The translations under genes and the position numbers were made by a program. A DNA stretch of 64,000 bases from Leucocoprinus leucothites. Lineage: Eukaryota; Basidiomycota; Agaricomycetes; Agaricales; Agaricaceae. The first letter of the stretch is position 1. Every line of letters starts with the position of its first letter. The notes under the pieces are model-generated. The model searched no databases. It was not told the DNA's origin and saw only the letters and a program-made list of their open reading frames with translations. The stretch is taken from contig JAACJO010000008.1 of NCBI GenBank assembly GCA_013368445.1, forward strand, positions 1,674,001-1,738,000. Direction: 5' to 3'. Of this stretch, positions 10,127 to 22,610 are shown piece by piece.

Positions 10127-12095
10127 ATGGCCGCCCCTCCGAGCAATGCACATACAATCGTAGCTATTTCTGAGATGTTGGGAAGCATGAAGATTAATCC
10201 AGACGCTCTCGAATGGCCCAATGATGTGCCTGTGGCGCGAACTGTGATAAATGCTGTCGCTGGACAGTTTATCGGTAGTAGCGACGTTGCTAACGCGTCC
10301 AATAAGGCAGCGTTACGTGCCGTTATCAAAGAAACTGTTTTGGAAGACAAAGAACTGCAAATGTACGTTACTCTCATTCTGGAATGCGCATAAAGGCTTG
10401 GCTGGTGTAGCATTCATTAACATTGTTATGGCCTTTTAGCCTCAAAGAGATTGATGGCGACCCCAGTCAACCGGCTCCGACCCTTGTGGGGTATAAATCA
10501 CCTTCTGAGTTTCAGTGCATTCGCCCTTTGTCTTCTCTTTCCTCTATTCTCACATATGGTTTGTGTCAGGAGAGAAATTGATCGTATCGAGCTCGAGACA
10601 GCGTATCTTGAGGAAGAGACGGAACGTCTCCGTCTTCGCACCCAACAGATCATGTTCGCCCTCTTACTGTATTCTCGAATTGTTTGCATCGACAGCTCAT
10701 AATTTATCCCACAGAAAAGGTTCCCGATCCGTGTCTCACGATATTCGGTCTCTTCAGAATATTGTTAATTCCGTGAACGGGGACCCTTCAAGCCGTCTTG
10801 ACGAATTCTCAATGCAGATGGACGGAGCCCTAGCAGATGTTCTCGAAGCCGGCCATTCCCTGCTCCTATCATTAGAACCCCTGACCGGTCAGAGCTGTGG
10901 GTACAGCTTTCTACTCGTCTACTCCCCTTTCTCTGACCATGGACCAAATACTAGATGTTTCATCATTCCAACACATCAATGAAGTCTTTTCGACCTACAC
11001 CCACTCCTTTATATCTCAACTCACCGCCGCAGAAGCGTCTTTGACAACGTCCCTCACCGAAAGTAGCTTCGATGCAGAAGTGCTTGATGACCTTCTCAGG
11101 CGCTATGGTCCTGATGTCAGACTGGAAGACATGCCCTCTAGCGTACGAGAATTCTACAGGCAGGAAGCCTATCTCGCACAGGTAGATACCTTATGCGATC
11201 GGATGGACGGCATTTGCGTATCCGGTTCGGATGTCATTTCAAGCGTTCTAAGCTCTGCCGGTGATTACTCTGCAACCCCAGAGGCTTCTATGGTTCCTAA
11301 TGCCCATGTCGAGGTTGAAGCCGCCGTGGCAATGGATCACTGCGCCTACATCAATGCTCACGGGAGCTTCCTTGACAATGTTAGTGCCTCACCATGACTT
11401 TTCTCGTTGTTGAAGCCTTTTGCTGATTTCAAGCTCGCAGGCGGTATCAATCATGGAAGATTCAGTATTGGCGCCTCTCGACCATCTTCTTTCTAACCTT
11501 TCCCTAGAAGAGAAATTGGTACAGGACTCGCAAGTTCTTTGCGGCGTACTCAGCAAAGAAATGGAAAGTGGCATAAGAGCTGTTATTCCGTCGCCCTCAT
11601 CTCCTGAGGCGTTCGCCTCCTATGCAGAGTACCAAGCTCCCGGGGACGTAGGAGCGCAGGCTTGGGAGCATGAATTGGAGGCTCATTTGCATCGATATGG
11701 TCCAGGAGAGGACATCTTATCCCAGTCTTTGAGCGCTTTGTGAGTGGCGGTTTAAGTTTCCCTCCATAACTTTACTGATACGGAATTTTTGTACAGGAAT
11801 ATAGAAAACAAAGCCATCCTGGATACAATCTACGCGAATTCACCTCTCAACACATCACCACCTTTTGCCTACTCTTGCCATTTTACGGATTTAATGGATG
11901 AAGCGAGAAATGCCACCACAAGATTAGCCGAAGAGACCCATAGACTAACGGAGGTTAGTTCCGTTCACGCTGAGCAGCTGTTACCACAATTCTGGTGAAT
12001 GACACCTGTCGGTTTAGGAAGTCGAGCATGACGTCGAATCGAGAAGAGCTCAACAAAAGCTAACTACATTCGTTGACCGATGGGTCACGGGGTGA
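10127..12095 (+). CDS. Coiled-coil protein, possibly an augmin HAUS3-like subunit
   Basis: Eight inferred exons keep a single frame and give 503 residues: 10127-10362, 10440-10490, 10570-10653, 10715-10896, 10955-11379, 11441-11739, 11797-11953 and 12018-12095. The start MAAPPSNAHTIV is the first ATG of the frame in good context. The N-terminal about 90 residues look globular. They are followed by charged helical segments rich in E, R and L (for example ELETAYLEEETERLRLRTQQ) and a final coiled-coil segment ending in RWVTG. Size, an N-terminal globular domain and helical remainder fit HAUS3 of the gamma-tubulin-recruiting augmin complex, but I cannot confirm homology. It may be an unrelated coiled-coil protein. 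Confidence 0.55.
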
Positions 12096-12435
12096 ATGTG
12101 GCGAGAAATGACCCTAACGTGTATGAAATAATCAGCCAGTGTATATTATTGTTTTATTGTGTAACTAATTGTCTATAGTGTACTGTGTAGTGTAGTGTAG
12201 TGTAGTATAATAGAATGGCTTCAGCTTCCCGACCCTTAATAGAGACGGATGTTGTATCTTATTTGTTATCGTCTTTCCGACTCTTGTATTTTTTGAGCAT
12301 GTTTGTCGCTATGAAACACAAACGCTTATGTTCTCTATTTATAGTACAATAGATATTCAACTTCTCTCCCTAAATCCCAAAACAAGACGAAAACCAAAAA
12401 ATATATGTCTAAATATAGCAAAGAACAAAGTCCAT
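12096..12435. other. Convergent 3' flanks
   Basis: Spacer between the convergent coiled-coil and MFS genes. It is AT-rich and holds the short TGTAG repeat described separately; nothing else was recognised. Confidence 0.5.
12186..12205. repeat. Short tandem repeat (TGTAG)4
   Basis: Four perfect TGTAG units followed by TATAATAG in the 3' intergenic region. A microsatellite with no assigned role. Confidence 0.8.
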
Positions 12436-14475
12436 TCAAACCAACTGTAACCGATTCCTTGCCATGAGTTTGACAGTTGTGAAACACCCGGCAGCCGCGA
12501 GCACGAGGACCTATTGGAACAGACTATCAGCTACATAAAAGAACACCTTCAAATGAGACATACCCCAGCAAATACAGCAGGTCGCCACCAGTGATACTCG
12601 CTGGTTAGGAGGGCTCCAGTGACGGGCGGACCTATCAATTCCCCCAATCCTACGATACAATTGAATGGAAGATATGAGAGCTTCTTTGAGCACAGAAGGC
12701 AACATTACTAACCTGACACTGCGAAGGCTATCCCGAGACGAAGACTACCAAAATTCAATCCAGAACATTCACGAAGGGGAGATGGAGGGCGCTTACCCCA
12801 ATTCGGCTTCGTTGTCGGTCAAGAGGGATACGAGAGCCGCCATTGTGCCGGCATCTAGAACGATGTATCAGTCAACATCTTTCCATTAGGGTGGAAAGCA
12901 TACATATCCCCGCGGAGGATCCATAAAATACACCTACAAGAACGACGCTTGCAGGTGACCCGATATCCACAAATGCGAACGTGATACATCCACACACAAC
13001 CGCGGAACCTATTGCCAGGTTGATAACACTAACTTTTCGGGCGATTATTCCACAAAGAATTCGTGCTATGAAACCACAGCCATTGAGAATCACCAGCTTT
13101 GTTTTGAGTCAGCACACTATTTCAGACGGATGATGGCTACCGGACGTACTGAGTAAAATGCAAATGTCTCGTTGAGACCGTGAGTTATAGCTGCCAGCTG
13201 GAGATAAAACATCGGGAAAAAGAATCCCAGTGCGAAACAGGTAAACCTGGTGCAAAAATTCTCCTTCAGTAATGACCAAGTATGCAGCGCAGCACCACAG
13301 GTGACCGGAACTCACCCGATGATCAAAGCGATGTATGCCCAATCCCTCGAGAACCGCTTCAAGCAATCGGCCACGTTGGCATGCTTCTCTGAAGGTGGAA
13401 GTCTCGGTCGCATGAGAATGCAGGCCACGATCAGGAGGATAGTCATGAATCCTGTAACGATCCTCGTCACAAAGGCGAAACTCAGCGATGGCTTGGCCAG
13501 GAGCTGGTTAATCATGAACGGTAATAATGCCGATCCCAGGCAGACTCCGGCAGTGATGATGGACATCGCCATTGTACGCTTTTTGTCAAAATATTGGGCG
13601 ACGATAGCGAAGGACGGGACGTAAGTCATCCCACCGCCTATACCCATCCCAATTCCTTGGGTCAGAAATACCTAGGCGAAAGTTAGAAATGGAATCATTA
13701 CGAAAAAGGTATTACACCCACCGCATAGTACTGATTAGGCTTGACAAATGAGAGCATGAAGAAGGATAGCATCATCAGGAATGTACCACCGTACAAAAGG
13801 TGCATACTGGGGTGTCAAAACGAGCTGTCAGCGGCTGACCTTTAGTCCCGATGAATGGCATACCAATAGCCTTTATCGTACAGCCTTCCGCCAACAAGTC
13901 CGGTGGAGATGGTCAAGAAGGAGGCAACGCTCCCGATCCACCTGGATTCGGAAGCGTTAGAACCTGATCCAGGCAACTTGTATGACGTCAACGTACGAGA
14001 TGGCTGAGGGCGAGTGTTCAGTCATGTAAATTCTAGTATAAAAATCTTTCATTCAAGTCAGTGGGGTGATTCTAGCTCGTAATATAGCACCATACCCTGA
14101 TAGACTCCAAAGGAGCAGATGAAGCTAATGGCAGGGTTAACATCACCCAGACCACATCTCTGAAGGCAAGATACTCGCCCATAGCTACAGAATTGTGCAA
14201 GAAAGCTAAGTATGATATTAGCGTCCCTTGTCAAAATCATTCGCGGTCAAATTGACATACCCTCCAAGGACAACACCCCAGGCGCGAAGTCCACCATCAG
14301 GATAGGGGACACTGGGAACCTTCAAGCAAGTACTGTGGTCAGGAGTAATTATGCCCAGACCCTTTTCGTCAGCTTCCAGGACGCCGAGATCCTTGACTGT
14401 GACTTGGGAGTTGTTATCCTCGGGGAAAGGCATCTTAGGAGTATCACAACAGAGGCTCGTTGAACTCGAGCTCAT
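12436..14475 (-). CDS. MFS transporter, monocarboxylate-transporter (MCT/MCH) type
   Basis: Multi-exon - strand gene starting with ATG at 14475. The N-terminal cytoplasmic tail leads to YPDGGLRAWGVVLGG, the fungal MCT hallmark that opens the first membrane segment. Later exons give GFYQ-like FGVYQ, then TEHSPSAIS, then GIGMGIGGGMTYVPSFAIVA, followed by YFDKKRTMAMSI, the usual loop before the second half. The last exon, read from about 12512, ends KLMARNRLQLV at 12436. The total is consistent with 12 membrane helices at the plasma membrane. Relatives include riboflavin and monocarboxylate carriers; the substrate cannot be told from the sequence. No disabling change was noticed. Confidence 0.82.
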
Positions 14476-16088
14476 AGCGTCCGAGATGATTGGAGTGAAG
14501 AAAATTCAAGGAGAGAGAACTGATAAAAATGAGAGCAGGTGAATCCAAGACCTGGAGGATTCTTGGGATGATCCTCGCCGTTCGAACTTTTCGATTCTTA
14601 TCCACCTTGAAAATTAACTAGATTCGGCTGCAAGTGCCATAACCCGAGTCCCATGACCGTTTGCCATGATTATTATGATAGGCTGAATTGTCCGCCTTCC
14701 ATCGCAATTAGAAATGATAAGCGTAAGAGATGCATTGGACGAGTACCGAGAATACAAGTTTGCACAGAAGGTATCTTGAAAAAAAATTCCATTCTGGGTG
14801 AAGAACGAGATGAAGAATCATTACGGAAGACGGTGGCGAGCCTTGTGGTCGAGTGTTCAGTAAAGCGGGATGCACAGAAAAAATTGAACTTTACGTCTCA
14901 GCTGATCAAGGCATCCCTCTTCGGTCTAGGCGCGCGTTATATTTTGAATTGATAATTTCCTGTAAACAGGCACTCCAGGATAGTTCTGTCAGAAGACGGC
15001 GGTCAGCAGGAGATAAAGAGCCCTCGGATTGGCCTCAGGTTGACGCATTCCGAGTATTTGGAATCACATACCCTTATGTATGCTAGCTAAACGCGATTTT
15101 TTTGAGTAATTTCCGCTTGACTGGACCCTGTAATTATCTCCTGGGCGCTGGGACTTCAATTCTACGCAGCCTTGAAGACGGTCGAAGGAGTGATCAGCTC
15201 CTTCGTCTCTGATGGTAGATCTAGAATCCGGTCAGAGTCACGTAAATAACCTCGATAGTGGTTGGTTGGTGGGGGTATTTGGTCAGTCATATAGCGGCAC
15301 GGATCATTTACTCGACATCTCGGGCGCCGGGCCGCTAGAGTGCCCAAATTCTCGACAAGCTTGAAGCTTGAAGTTCTGCCTTCTGCGGCTTTTCTCGTAT
15401 CTCTTCGTGTACCTCACCTCGGCCTGAACCGTGGTGCGGTATCGCGTTTCGAGAACCTTTCCCTTTTCCATTCAGTTTCGTACAGGAGTGCAGGGGCTGA
15501 CATGTCATAGGCCAAGTCTAACCATGTGGTACATTTACGGTACTGAACCGCAAATCATCCTGCTGAGGCTTCTCGTAGTCCGGAGCCCTGACATAGCTTT
15601 CAGTTTCGAGTTTAAAATAGGCGTTATCAAAGGGCATAATAAGACCTGGGCGTAGCCTCAAGCTTGCGATGTCAATAGCTCGAAATCCTGGTCGCCGAAT
15701 CCGCGGGACGACACGAATACCTGCTTGCCATTTGATAGCGTAGTTATTCTTGTCCAAATGTCAACGATGACGGTGCTAGGGCTGAGATGGACCCTCTGAT
15801 TTGTCGGATGAGAAATCACAATATTCATCAAGCTTCGTGTGCGAGCTTCCATCCTCTCAGTGGACCGGGGAGAGGGAGTAGAGGTAAAACAAGTCAGAGT
15901 ACGAAGCCTGTCACCAAAAAGATGGCACAGTCCTGAACCTAGTTATGACAGGGAACCAGAGTTTCCAGCCAAGACATAAGGCTGACACCAGACAGATGAT
16001 GTATTCCTTCCGAAAAGAATGGACATGACTTTGCATCAAAACAACAATGGTGAGTATCCATACACAGGAGAAGGCGCTCTTTTCCTCT
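14476..16088. other. 1.6-kb intergenic region, no supported gene
   Basis: Lies between the 5' end of the MFS gene and the 3' end of the SET gene. A few open frames of 60-100 codons occur (for example 14653-14952 on + and 15518-15852 on -). None shows a recognisable domain or convincing splicing. It may hold the MFS promoter and degraded sequence. Confidence 0.45.
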
Positions 16089-17342
16089 CTAAGAGTAACG
16101 ACGTTTTGAGTGACCTAAATCATGAGACAAAGAGAAATAGGAATCGAACTCACGCAAATCTCGCTGCTTTTGTCTCCACGCCCACTTCTTATATCGCTTT
16201 GGGTTCTCAAGCCAGCCTTCAAATTCATCTGCTCTTTCAGGATCCTCAATTTTACACTTTTGGATAAACTCTTTCGCCCAGAATCGAAACTCGTCCTCGT
16301 CTCCAAGTATTGCATAGCACAGGGCTAATTCCTCGAGGAAAATATGTTGAAGGAAGTGCGCGCTCTCTTTGTTGATCAAGTCAAGCGCTAGACGGTGAGA
16401 CGTGGTTACCGTGTCGTCTGCTCGGCAGAGATCCGTTGACCATTTGAGGTACGAAGGATGGGTCGAGAGCCAGTGTCGAAGTTGGTAGCGATTTTCATCG
16501 CTCTCAGATATTATTGAAGCAATAGATGCCTTTGCCTCGGTAGATATGGGCGCCGACAGTGGTGAGGGTAGACAATATGGGCATGTGCAAAGGAAGCGGT
16601 GATTCCTCTTCAATTCAGCACGCCGAGCGTCCCGAGACTGCGTGACGTCGGTATAGAAAATCGTGATTTCCTCTCCAGGCTCGATCTTTCGTAACGCGTA
16701 CAGCTTGGAAGACAAATTGGAGACATCCCATTTATGAGCAGCGTTGGGTCCACAGCTATGATTGCATCGATTGATCTTCAGAAATACACCTCCAAATCGT
16801 TGTGAGGACCCAGTATCGCCGTTCCCTGATCGCCGTTTATTCTTCTTCGTACGCGGAGGAGTCAAGTCGAGTATGAGAGCATTCGTTCGTACGATGCCCT
16901 CGACCGGACTCGGACATTCTTCGACTGGTCGACAATTGGCCATTGTCAACATCTCCGACCTCTCCCTCTCTGGCAGGCTCAAACCCAAATTATCCCAAGC
17001 GGGCGAGCCGTCAGTCAAAGGGATTTCAGGAACAATGAGCACAGGGTGCTCGTTCAATATGAGCTCTCCGGCTTCAATCAAGCGTGTTGCGAACATGCCG
17101 AAGCCCTTTGTGGGGGTGCTAAGGATCTCATATGAAGGATCGGAAGAGTAGGGTATTGCCTGACTTGGAATATTGTTTGCGCTAAGTAATGTGGTTGAGA
17201 GGGAAGATGGAAGTAGTGTTGCAATTGGTATTGGCGAGCGCTCAAGAAGAGGTGAAGGCAGAAGGATGGTTGTGAGTTTATACGATGGAAGGTCAAGAGA
17301 AGCAGAGGGGTATAATTCTTCTGGTAAATTATCTCCTGCCAT
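16089..17342 (-). CDS. SET-domain protein (SMYD/SET5-like), intact copy
   Basis: Single open frame of 417 residues from ATG at 17342 (MAGDNLPEELY). Residues about 75-105 hold the SET start (TPTKGFGMFATRLIEAGEL). The middle carries the cofactor-site motif NRCNHSCGPNAAHKW, then LRKIEPGEEITIFYTD with the SET catalytic Tyr region, then the post-SET cysteines CTCPYC. Such proteins use S-adenosylmethionine to methylate lysines; the substrate is unknown. The open frame extends upstream of the ATG without a further ATG, and a probable 5' UTR intron (GTGAGT...ACAG) precedes it. A 39-nt GTGAGT...TTTAG stretch near 16110-16150 could be spliced without changing frame. A truncated duplicate of the 5' part lies at 21937-22610. 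Confidence 0.85.
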   Translation of the reverse strand: MAGDNLPEELYPSASLDLPSYKLTTILLPSPLLERSPIPIATLLPSSLSTTLLSANNIPSQAIPYSSDPSYEILSTPTKGFGMFATRLIEAGELILNEHPVLIVPEIPLTDGSPAWDNLGLSLPERERSEMLTMANCRPVEECPSPVEGIVRTNALILDLTPPRTKKNKRRSGNGDTGSSQRFGGVFLKINRCNHSCGPNAAHKWDVSNLSSKLYALRKIEPGEEITIFYTDVTQSRDARRAELKRNHRFLCTCPYCLPSPLSAPISTEAKASIASIISESDENRYQLRHWLSTHPSYLKWSTDLCRADDTVTTSHRLALDLINKESAHFLQHIFLEELALCYAILGDEDEFRFWAKEFIQKCKIEDPERADEFEGWLENPKRYKKWAWRQKQRDLREFDSYFSLSHDLGHSKRRYS

Positions 17343-17857
17343 CCTGTTCAGTAGTGTCGGCGTTTGACTGTTTTGTGAAATGGTGAAGGGCACTCACTGG
17401 TAAACAAGGAGCCATCACATAAATTTCTGATCGGCGTTGATCCGCAATCTGATGGTTTCTCGGAACTATCATGCGAATGCGCGGTGACGACGAGTTTCCA
17501 ATTCTGTTCAACCTTTTGTGAGCATCCTTTGTCTCGAAAACTTGTTGCCCTAACGATTCCGGTGTTGTATTATCAGCATCAGCACATCACTCGACCCCAA
17601 ATTCTTTTCTGACGGAACTCTAAAATGCACAACAAAGCGCTGCTAAGCGACGAAGTAACTCCAGCGGACCCCTGTATCCGAGTTTGGCCAATGACTGCTA
17701 TGATTCTCGATGTCCTTGTCTATTCCAAGCCGAGGACAATTGCTGTGTTCTGTGCTTATGGTCTTTACCACAGCACAACATCACATTCTTAAAAGGGGCT
17801 GATCCATCCATTTATTTCCATCTAAACCCTCAACTCCATCGCCTACTCATCTCTACT
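17343..17857. promoter_or_regulatory. Bidirectional promoter region SET / gene X (unit A)
   Basis: About 515 bp between the divergent starts of the SET gene and gene X. A TTAAAAGGGGCTGATCCATCC block about 65 bp before the X start is conserved in unit B (near 23386), so it may be part of the core promoter or 5' UTR. No experimental site is known. Confidence 0.5.
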
Positions 17858-19884
17858 ATGCCCGGCAACCTCTTTCACAGCTTACTTGGTAGGCACCCTG
17901 ATACCGAAGTGCTAGAAGGCGCAGCACAGATTAATCAACATTGCCGACAAAAGTCGACTGACCTCGTTATCCGCCACCTCGACCATGTTTTCAACGACCT
18001 TCACGTGAATTTTGAAGCACTGAATCGTTCGAGTCGCAATAGTCATCAAGTACGGAATCAACGTCACTCGATTCGACGTCTCGCGGACGTATCTAACCAG
18101 TCACTGGACCCTGAGCATCGAAACCAAACGTCGCGTCTCGGATCTGCGTCCTATCCCGAGTCTTCTGGTCCTCAGGACGGGCCTGGCCAGGACGGAATGG
18201 AAATTCATGCCTCCGAGCATATGGCAGATGGACAGCGAAACGAATGGCAAGAACCGTTCGAACTCCAGGAGGCCAATGAATCCTTCCTGTCACAGGCACA
18301 ACAGCTCGATCCAGAATCTTCTATGAGCCGAAGCAGGGCTGTGCAAGACTGGACAGTAAAATATGAACCAGAGAGCCCAGAAAGAGAGCCCGAACGACGC
18401 GCTCGTGGAAAATACCGGTCTGGAAAGGACCGCGAACGACAGGCTCAGACTCAACAGACTGGTATGGGACGACCAGACAAGCTCCAAGTACCCTCATATT
18501 CAAATCCACTCTCGAGGCCCCGTGTTTCTAAACCACTTCCCGAAATTCCGATTCCAAAAATCGTCCAGACTCCACCAAGTCCGACTGGAGCTATCCTAGA
18601 TGCACCACTTGGTCAAGCAGAACCGGATGGTATCATCCAGGGATTCCGTCATGGAGGGCCTCAAAGATCAGAAGCGGAACCCGTACACTGCAGCGCGACA
18701 AGATTCCGAATGGAAGACTTGGTTGAATCCCAGGATATTTCGGACGGCACACTATCCATCCACTCAACATCCGTTGGTGAACACGACAGAGAGACGTCCG
18801 ATGAAAATTTGCGAAGCCTGATTCGTCACATTCGCAGCCTAATCAAACTGTGCCAAGAAGAGGTTGATAAGAAGGTACTCCCAACGTTATACATGGTCAT
18901 TTAGACACTGCTAAGACAATATACCTTGGTCACAGGCCCCTTATTCCCAGGAAGTGCCAAATCTGAGTTCGGCACTAGGGCTTTTGGATTTCATTATGGA
19001 GTTGCACGAGGCATCGGAGATTCCTCTAGTAGATTATCGTGAACTCAAGTCTCTCAGGAAGTAAGTCACCAAATCGACTCCTCCTCTCACCAATTATATC
19101 TTAGGGGACGAAATCATCAGTCGTTCAGGTCGTTTATGCACTAGGCTGACGAAGGAACGTACCACGTATGAGACACAGAAGTTGTTCAAGGAGGTTACAC
19201 CGATCGTTATGCGATGGGCGCAGATAATGAACACGCGACGGAGGGTATGTAGATTCAATCAGGATCAACAAGCGGGAATTTAACGATATGACAGTGGGAT
19301 TTCGGAACGTCCTTACCATCTTCGAGCGTTGGTAAGAAGGTGGGTACTTTTTAGAAGTTCAGTAAACAGGGCACTGATGACGGAAATAGGTATACGGAGA
19401 GTCCTTACCGCCCGTGAGCACACCAAGCCATGCAGCCGCCTCCCAACAAGGGAGTGGAGATAGTCCTCAGGACAATCTGCAGGCTTCGAGCTATATTACG
19501 GCTTTGAGTCATCTATCGACTGACCGACACGCGACACCTCCTGCATTGCCATCCTCCGGACCTGATTTTGACTGCTCCATGGAACGACGAAGGAATAGAT
19601 CATCTCTGGCAAGTTCGACATCGTACCTCTCCTACGCCAACGGCATTGTTAGTGAGGGACCTAAAAGAGTTACTGTCCTTTCCCCGCTCCCGATGCGGCA
19701 AAGCGATACAGCAGAATTTGGAACGATCGGCGAGGGACAGACGCAAGGGTCTTTGAGGACATTCGAGACACTTCAAGATGATACGACTACTTCTGGTGCT
19801 ACGCAATTAAACCGAATTGAAGGAGCAGAGCAGATAATTCGACGAACAGACCGGGAGCAGAAAGGAACCCGAGCTACAGCTTAG
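17858..19884 (+). CDS. Uncharacterised basidiomycete protein X, copy A
   Basis: I do not recognise this family. Five inferred exons (17858-18874, 18936-19060, 19121-19244, 19295-19339, 19390-19884) keep frame and give 601 residues. The first 55 residues (MPGNLFHSLLGR, then LEGAAQINQHCRQKSTDL and RHLDHVFNDLHVNFEALNR) are almost identical in copy B and look helical. The middle is polar, Pro/Arg/Glu-rich and probably disordered, with a basic patch RRARGKYRSGKDRER. A second conserved block near the exon 1/2/3 junctions (RSLIKLCQEEVDKK, LLDFIMELHEASEIP, LFKEVTPIVMRWAQIMNTRR) looks like an alpha-helical domain. The tail is Ser/Thr-rich. No signal peptide or membrane segment was seen. Conservation of every splice junction in both copies argues it is a real gene. 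Confidence 0.75.
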
Positions 19885-20290
19885 GGAATGCTGTGATAGG
19901 ACTGTTGAGGATGGACTTGAAGTTCGAATACTTTTAATGGACTTTTCGACGTCAGGACGACGGACGTGCAAGACTTGACAACGAATCGAGAATCTCACGA
20001 GGGACCAGGATTACGACCTTACTTTACTTGCACGAATGTGTATAATGTTTACTTCGAGACTGTTTTAATGGCCTGCGTTCTGAGAACGGATGCCATTGGC
20101 ATCGCTCATTATCGTATCAATGAAACAAATATAAAGAAATATGAATTGACTTCTGTAGCCGTGATTAATACAAGCAGGATGCGAATGTGAAAGGCTTTTG
20201 GAAGGATCATCCGTGAAAAGAGATATTAATATGATTGTCCCAAAATGACAAAACCGATCAGCGTGCCTTGATGATAGTTTGACCTTGACC

Positions 20291-21936
20291 ATGATCCATC
20301 ACAACGACAAATCCACTTTTGACCACAGAAGAGCCCACGCCGACGCTCTTGCAGCTCTTCGCAAAGAATCTCTTGACAGCTACAATCGCCTTCACTCCAT
20401 TCAAGAGGACATTGGCTTTGTCAACTAAATCCATCGTCATTATCCTGCTTTCTCGCTCCTTAGTAAGGGGCCCGCACGAGCTTGTTGGCCTGCAAGACCG
20501 AGCTAACGATTCTTAACAATGTCCAGCGAATCTTCGTTGTGGTGTTTGGTATACAGATCCAGTCCTTGTTAGTCATTATACAGGTTTCTGACAGCAAAAA
20601 TGTATGAACGAACAAACTCTTAGGCGAGCGAAACGCCTGCTTACTTCAAGTCCACTGATGGCCACATGGGTAATCGGGGTTTCAACTTGAGGAGAGAAAA
20701 CCTTCATTTGTTACCCCTCATTTCTCAGAAATCGGGGTGAGCAGAATGAAGTTGTAAGGTTGAGGGATAACTAATCGAGCTTCACTCAGGATAGTTCTCG
20801 TTGATTCGACACGGCGGGAAAACGTATGCCGGATGCGTTATCCAAGACTGTACCAATCTGGTGTGCGGTAGTCAACTGTGCGATTCGTTTTCGGCGGCAA
20901 CGACGCGAGTTGGAACCTACTTCATCGTCAGAGTGGGATAAGCAGCTGTACACGCCCCGAAGGAGTAGTTAGTGCTCAAGAACACCATCATATTACAATA
21001 AAGCTCGATGGTTGGGCAAAAGCTTTAGCTGTGAGTTGTCTACTTTCTCCTCTTACTGCGACGTACGCTGAGATGGGAGTTCTCCAGGATTCTTCATTCG
21101 AGCTTCCACTGGATCTTCTTGCACCACTTCGACCATTCTGGATCACACCTTCTATCACAACGTTCCCTGTACTCGATGCAAACACACAGTCACCTGCCTT
21201 CTTCCCTATCATTTGCATATCTGCCTCCAAGCAAGTTGAGACTGGCACGGAACGACGCTTCGGTGGATTTGCCTACGTCCAAGGATCGGGAGATGACCAC
21301 AAACTCTGGGGCATGGTACGTCCGCCTTCGTAGGTGTCTCAGCCCCCAACGTCCTGTTTACACGTTCTTCTACAAGGGTTTGGCACCTCAAATCTTCTGG
21401 CAGTACCGCGCAGAGTTGATTGCATCCCCTCGTGCCAGTTTGGAAGACCTGATAAGACGAAACGTTTCTTCATCACCGACTAGCTACACTCCTTCACCCA
21501 CCGATGTGAATTTTCTTCAGTCCAGATTCTCGCCAACACCGGTACACAAGACTAATAGAAGGATCAAACTCGCTTCATTCCCACCTACTGATCTCGATGA
21601 CTTGCTGTCATCACTACGATCAGGGGTCCCCGAGGGTGTAAATGCAGCGTATATAATCCTCAACTTTTCCCTTTCGCCAAATAACCTCGAAGCCAGTCCT
21701 CTTGAATCTGGTGGTCTCAAAAAGTATCCTCTGCCACAAAACATGTTACACACTCTCGCATTACTCAAGGGAAAAACTAAACCCGACACTCATTTTCTAC
21801 AACATATCTTACCAACTACTATTCCTTTTATCAAAAATCACTTACTCTCCAATTTGCCGAAGAATATGTATATTCTTGAAGGTCGCGAGAATGACTCTGG
21901 AACAAGATTGGACGTGAGCGTGGACTTGGGCGTCGT
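20291..21936 (+). pseudogene. RIT1 5' copy, truncated and interrupted (unit A)
   Basis: Duplicate of the tRNA ribosyl-phosphate transferase gene at 25915-27819. It begins ATG at 20291 and matches exons 1 to 6. An in-frame TAA at 20426-20428 stands where the intact copy has CGA. The sequence stops matching RIT1 at the duplication junction 21933-21936, where it runs into antisense SET sequence. It therefore lacks the last about 75 codons, including the final exon. Confidence 0.93.
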
Positions 21937-22610
21937 GATTTCCTCTCCAGGCTTGATCTTCTGTAATGCATAAAGTTTGGAAGACAAATTGGAGACATCC
22001 CATCTATGAGCAGCATTGGGTCCACAGTTATGATTGCATCAATTGATCTTCATAAATACACCTCCAAATCGTTGGGAGGACCCAATATCGCCGTTCCTGA
22101 TCGACACTTGTTCTTCGTAGGTGGAGTCACCAAATCGAGTTTTAGAGCATATTCGTTCGTACGATACCCTCGACCGGATTCGGACATTCCTCGACCGGTT
22201 GACAATTGGCCATTGTTAACATCTCCGACCTCTCCCTCTCTGGAAGACTCAAACCCAAATTGTCCCAAGCGGGTGAGTCGTGAGTCAAAGGCATTTCAGG
22301 AAATGAGGACAGGGTGCTCGTTGAGTGTGAGCTCTCCAGCTTCAATCAAGCGTGTTGCGAACATGCCGAAGCCCTTTGTGGGGGTGCTAAAGATCTCATA
22401 TGAAGGATCGGAAGAGTAGGGTGTTGCCTGACTTGGAATATTGTTTGCGTTAAGTAATGTGGTTGAGAGGGAAGATGGAAGTAATGTTGCGATTGGTGTT
22501 GGCGAACCCTCAGGAAGAGGTGAAGGCAGAAGGATGGTTGTGAGCTTATATGATGGAAGGCCAAGAGAGGCAGAGAGATACAATTCTTCTGGTAAATTAT
22601 CTCCTGCCAT
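21937..22610 (-). pseudogene. SET-domain gene 5' fragment (unit B)
   Basis: A copy of the first half of the SET gene at 16089-17342, reading from ATG at 22610 (MAGDNLPEELYLSAS). Relative to the intact gene, 2 nt are missing near 22300 (GGAAATGAGGAC against GGAACAATGAGCAC), which shifts the frame after EHPVLI. The fragment ends at the junction at 21937 within the EPGEEI part of the SET domain. It lacks the catalytic C-terminal half and post-SET cysteines, so it cannot be an active enzyme. Confidence 0.93.

Larger units (their letters stand above)
16661..21932. repeat. Segmental tandem duplication, unit A (SET 5' part - gene X - RIT1 5' part)
   Basis: This 5.27-kb unit is repeated as unit B at 21933-27552 with roughly 90% identity by eye. 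It starts inside the SET gene at TCGTGATTTCCTCTCC and ends inside RIT1. The join between the units at 21933-21936 has TCGT in common with both parental sequences. Unit A lacks about 330 bp that unit B carries between the SET and X starts. Confidence 0.92.

Noticed and set aside
15518..15852. Overlapping - strand frames suggesting a gene
   Set aside because: No domain, no plausible start or splice set; treated as intergenic.
16140..16160. TTCGATTCC on the - strand resembling a tRNA T loop
   Set aside because: It lies in the SET coding sequence and the flanking bases cannot form a T stem.
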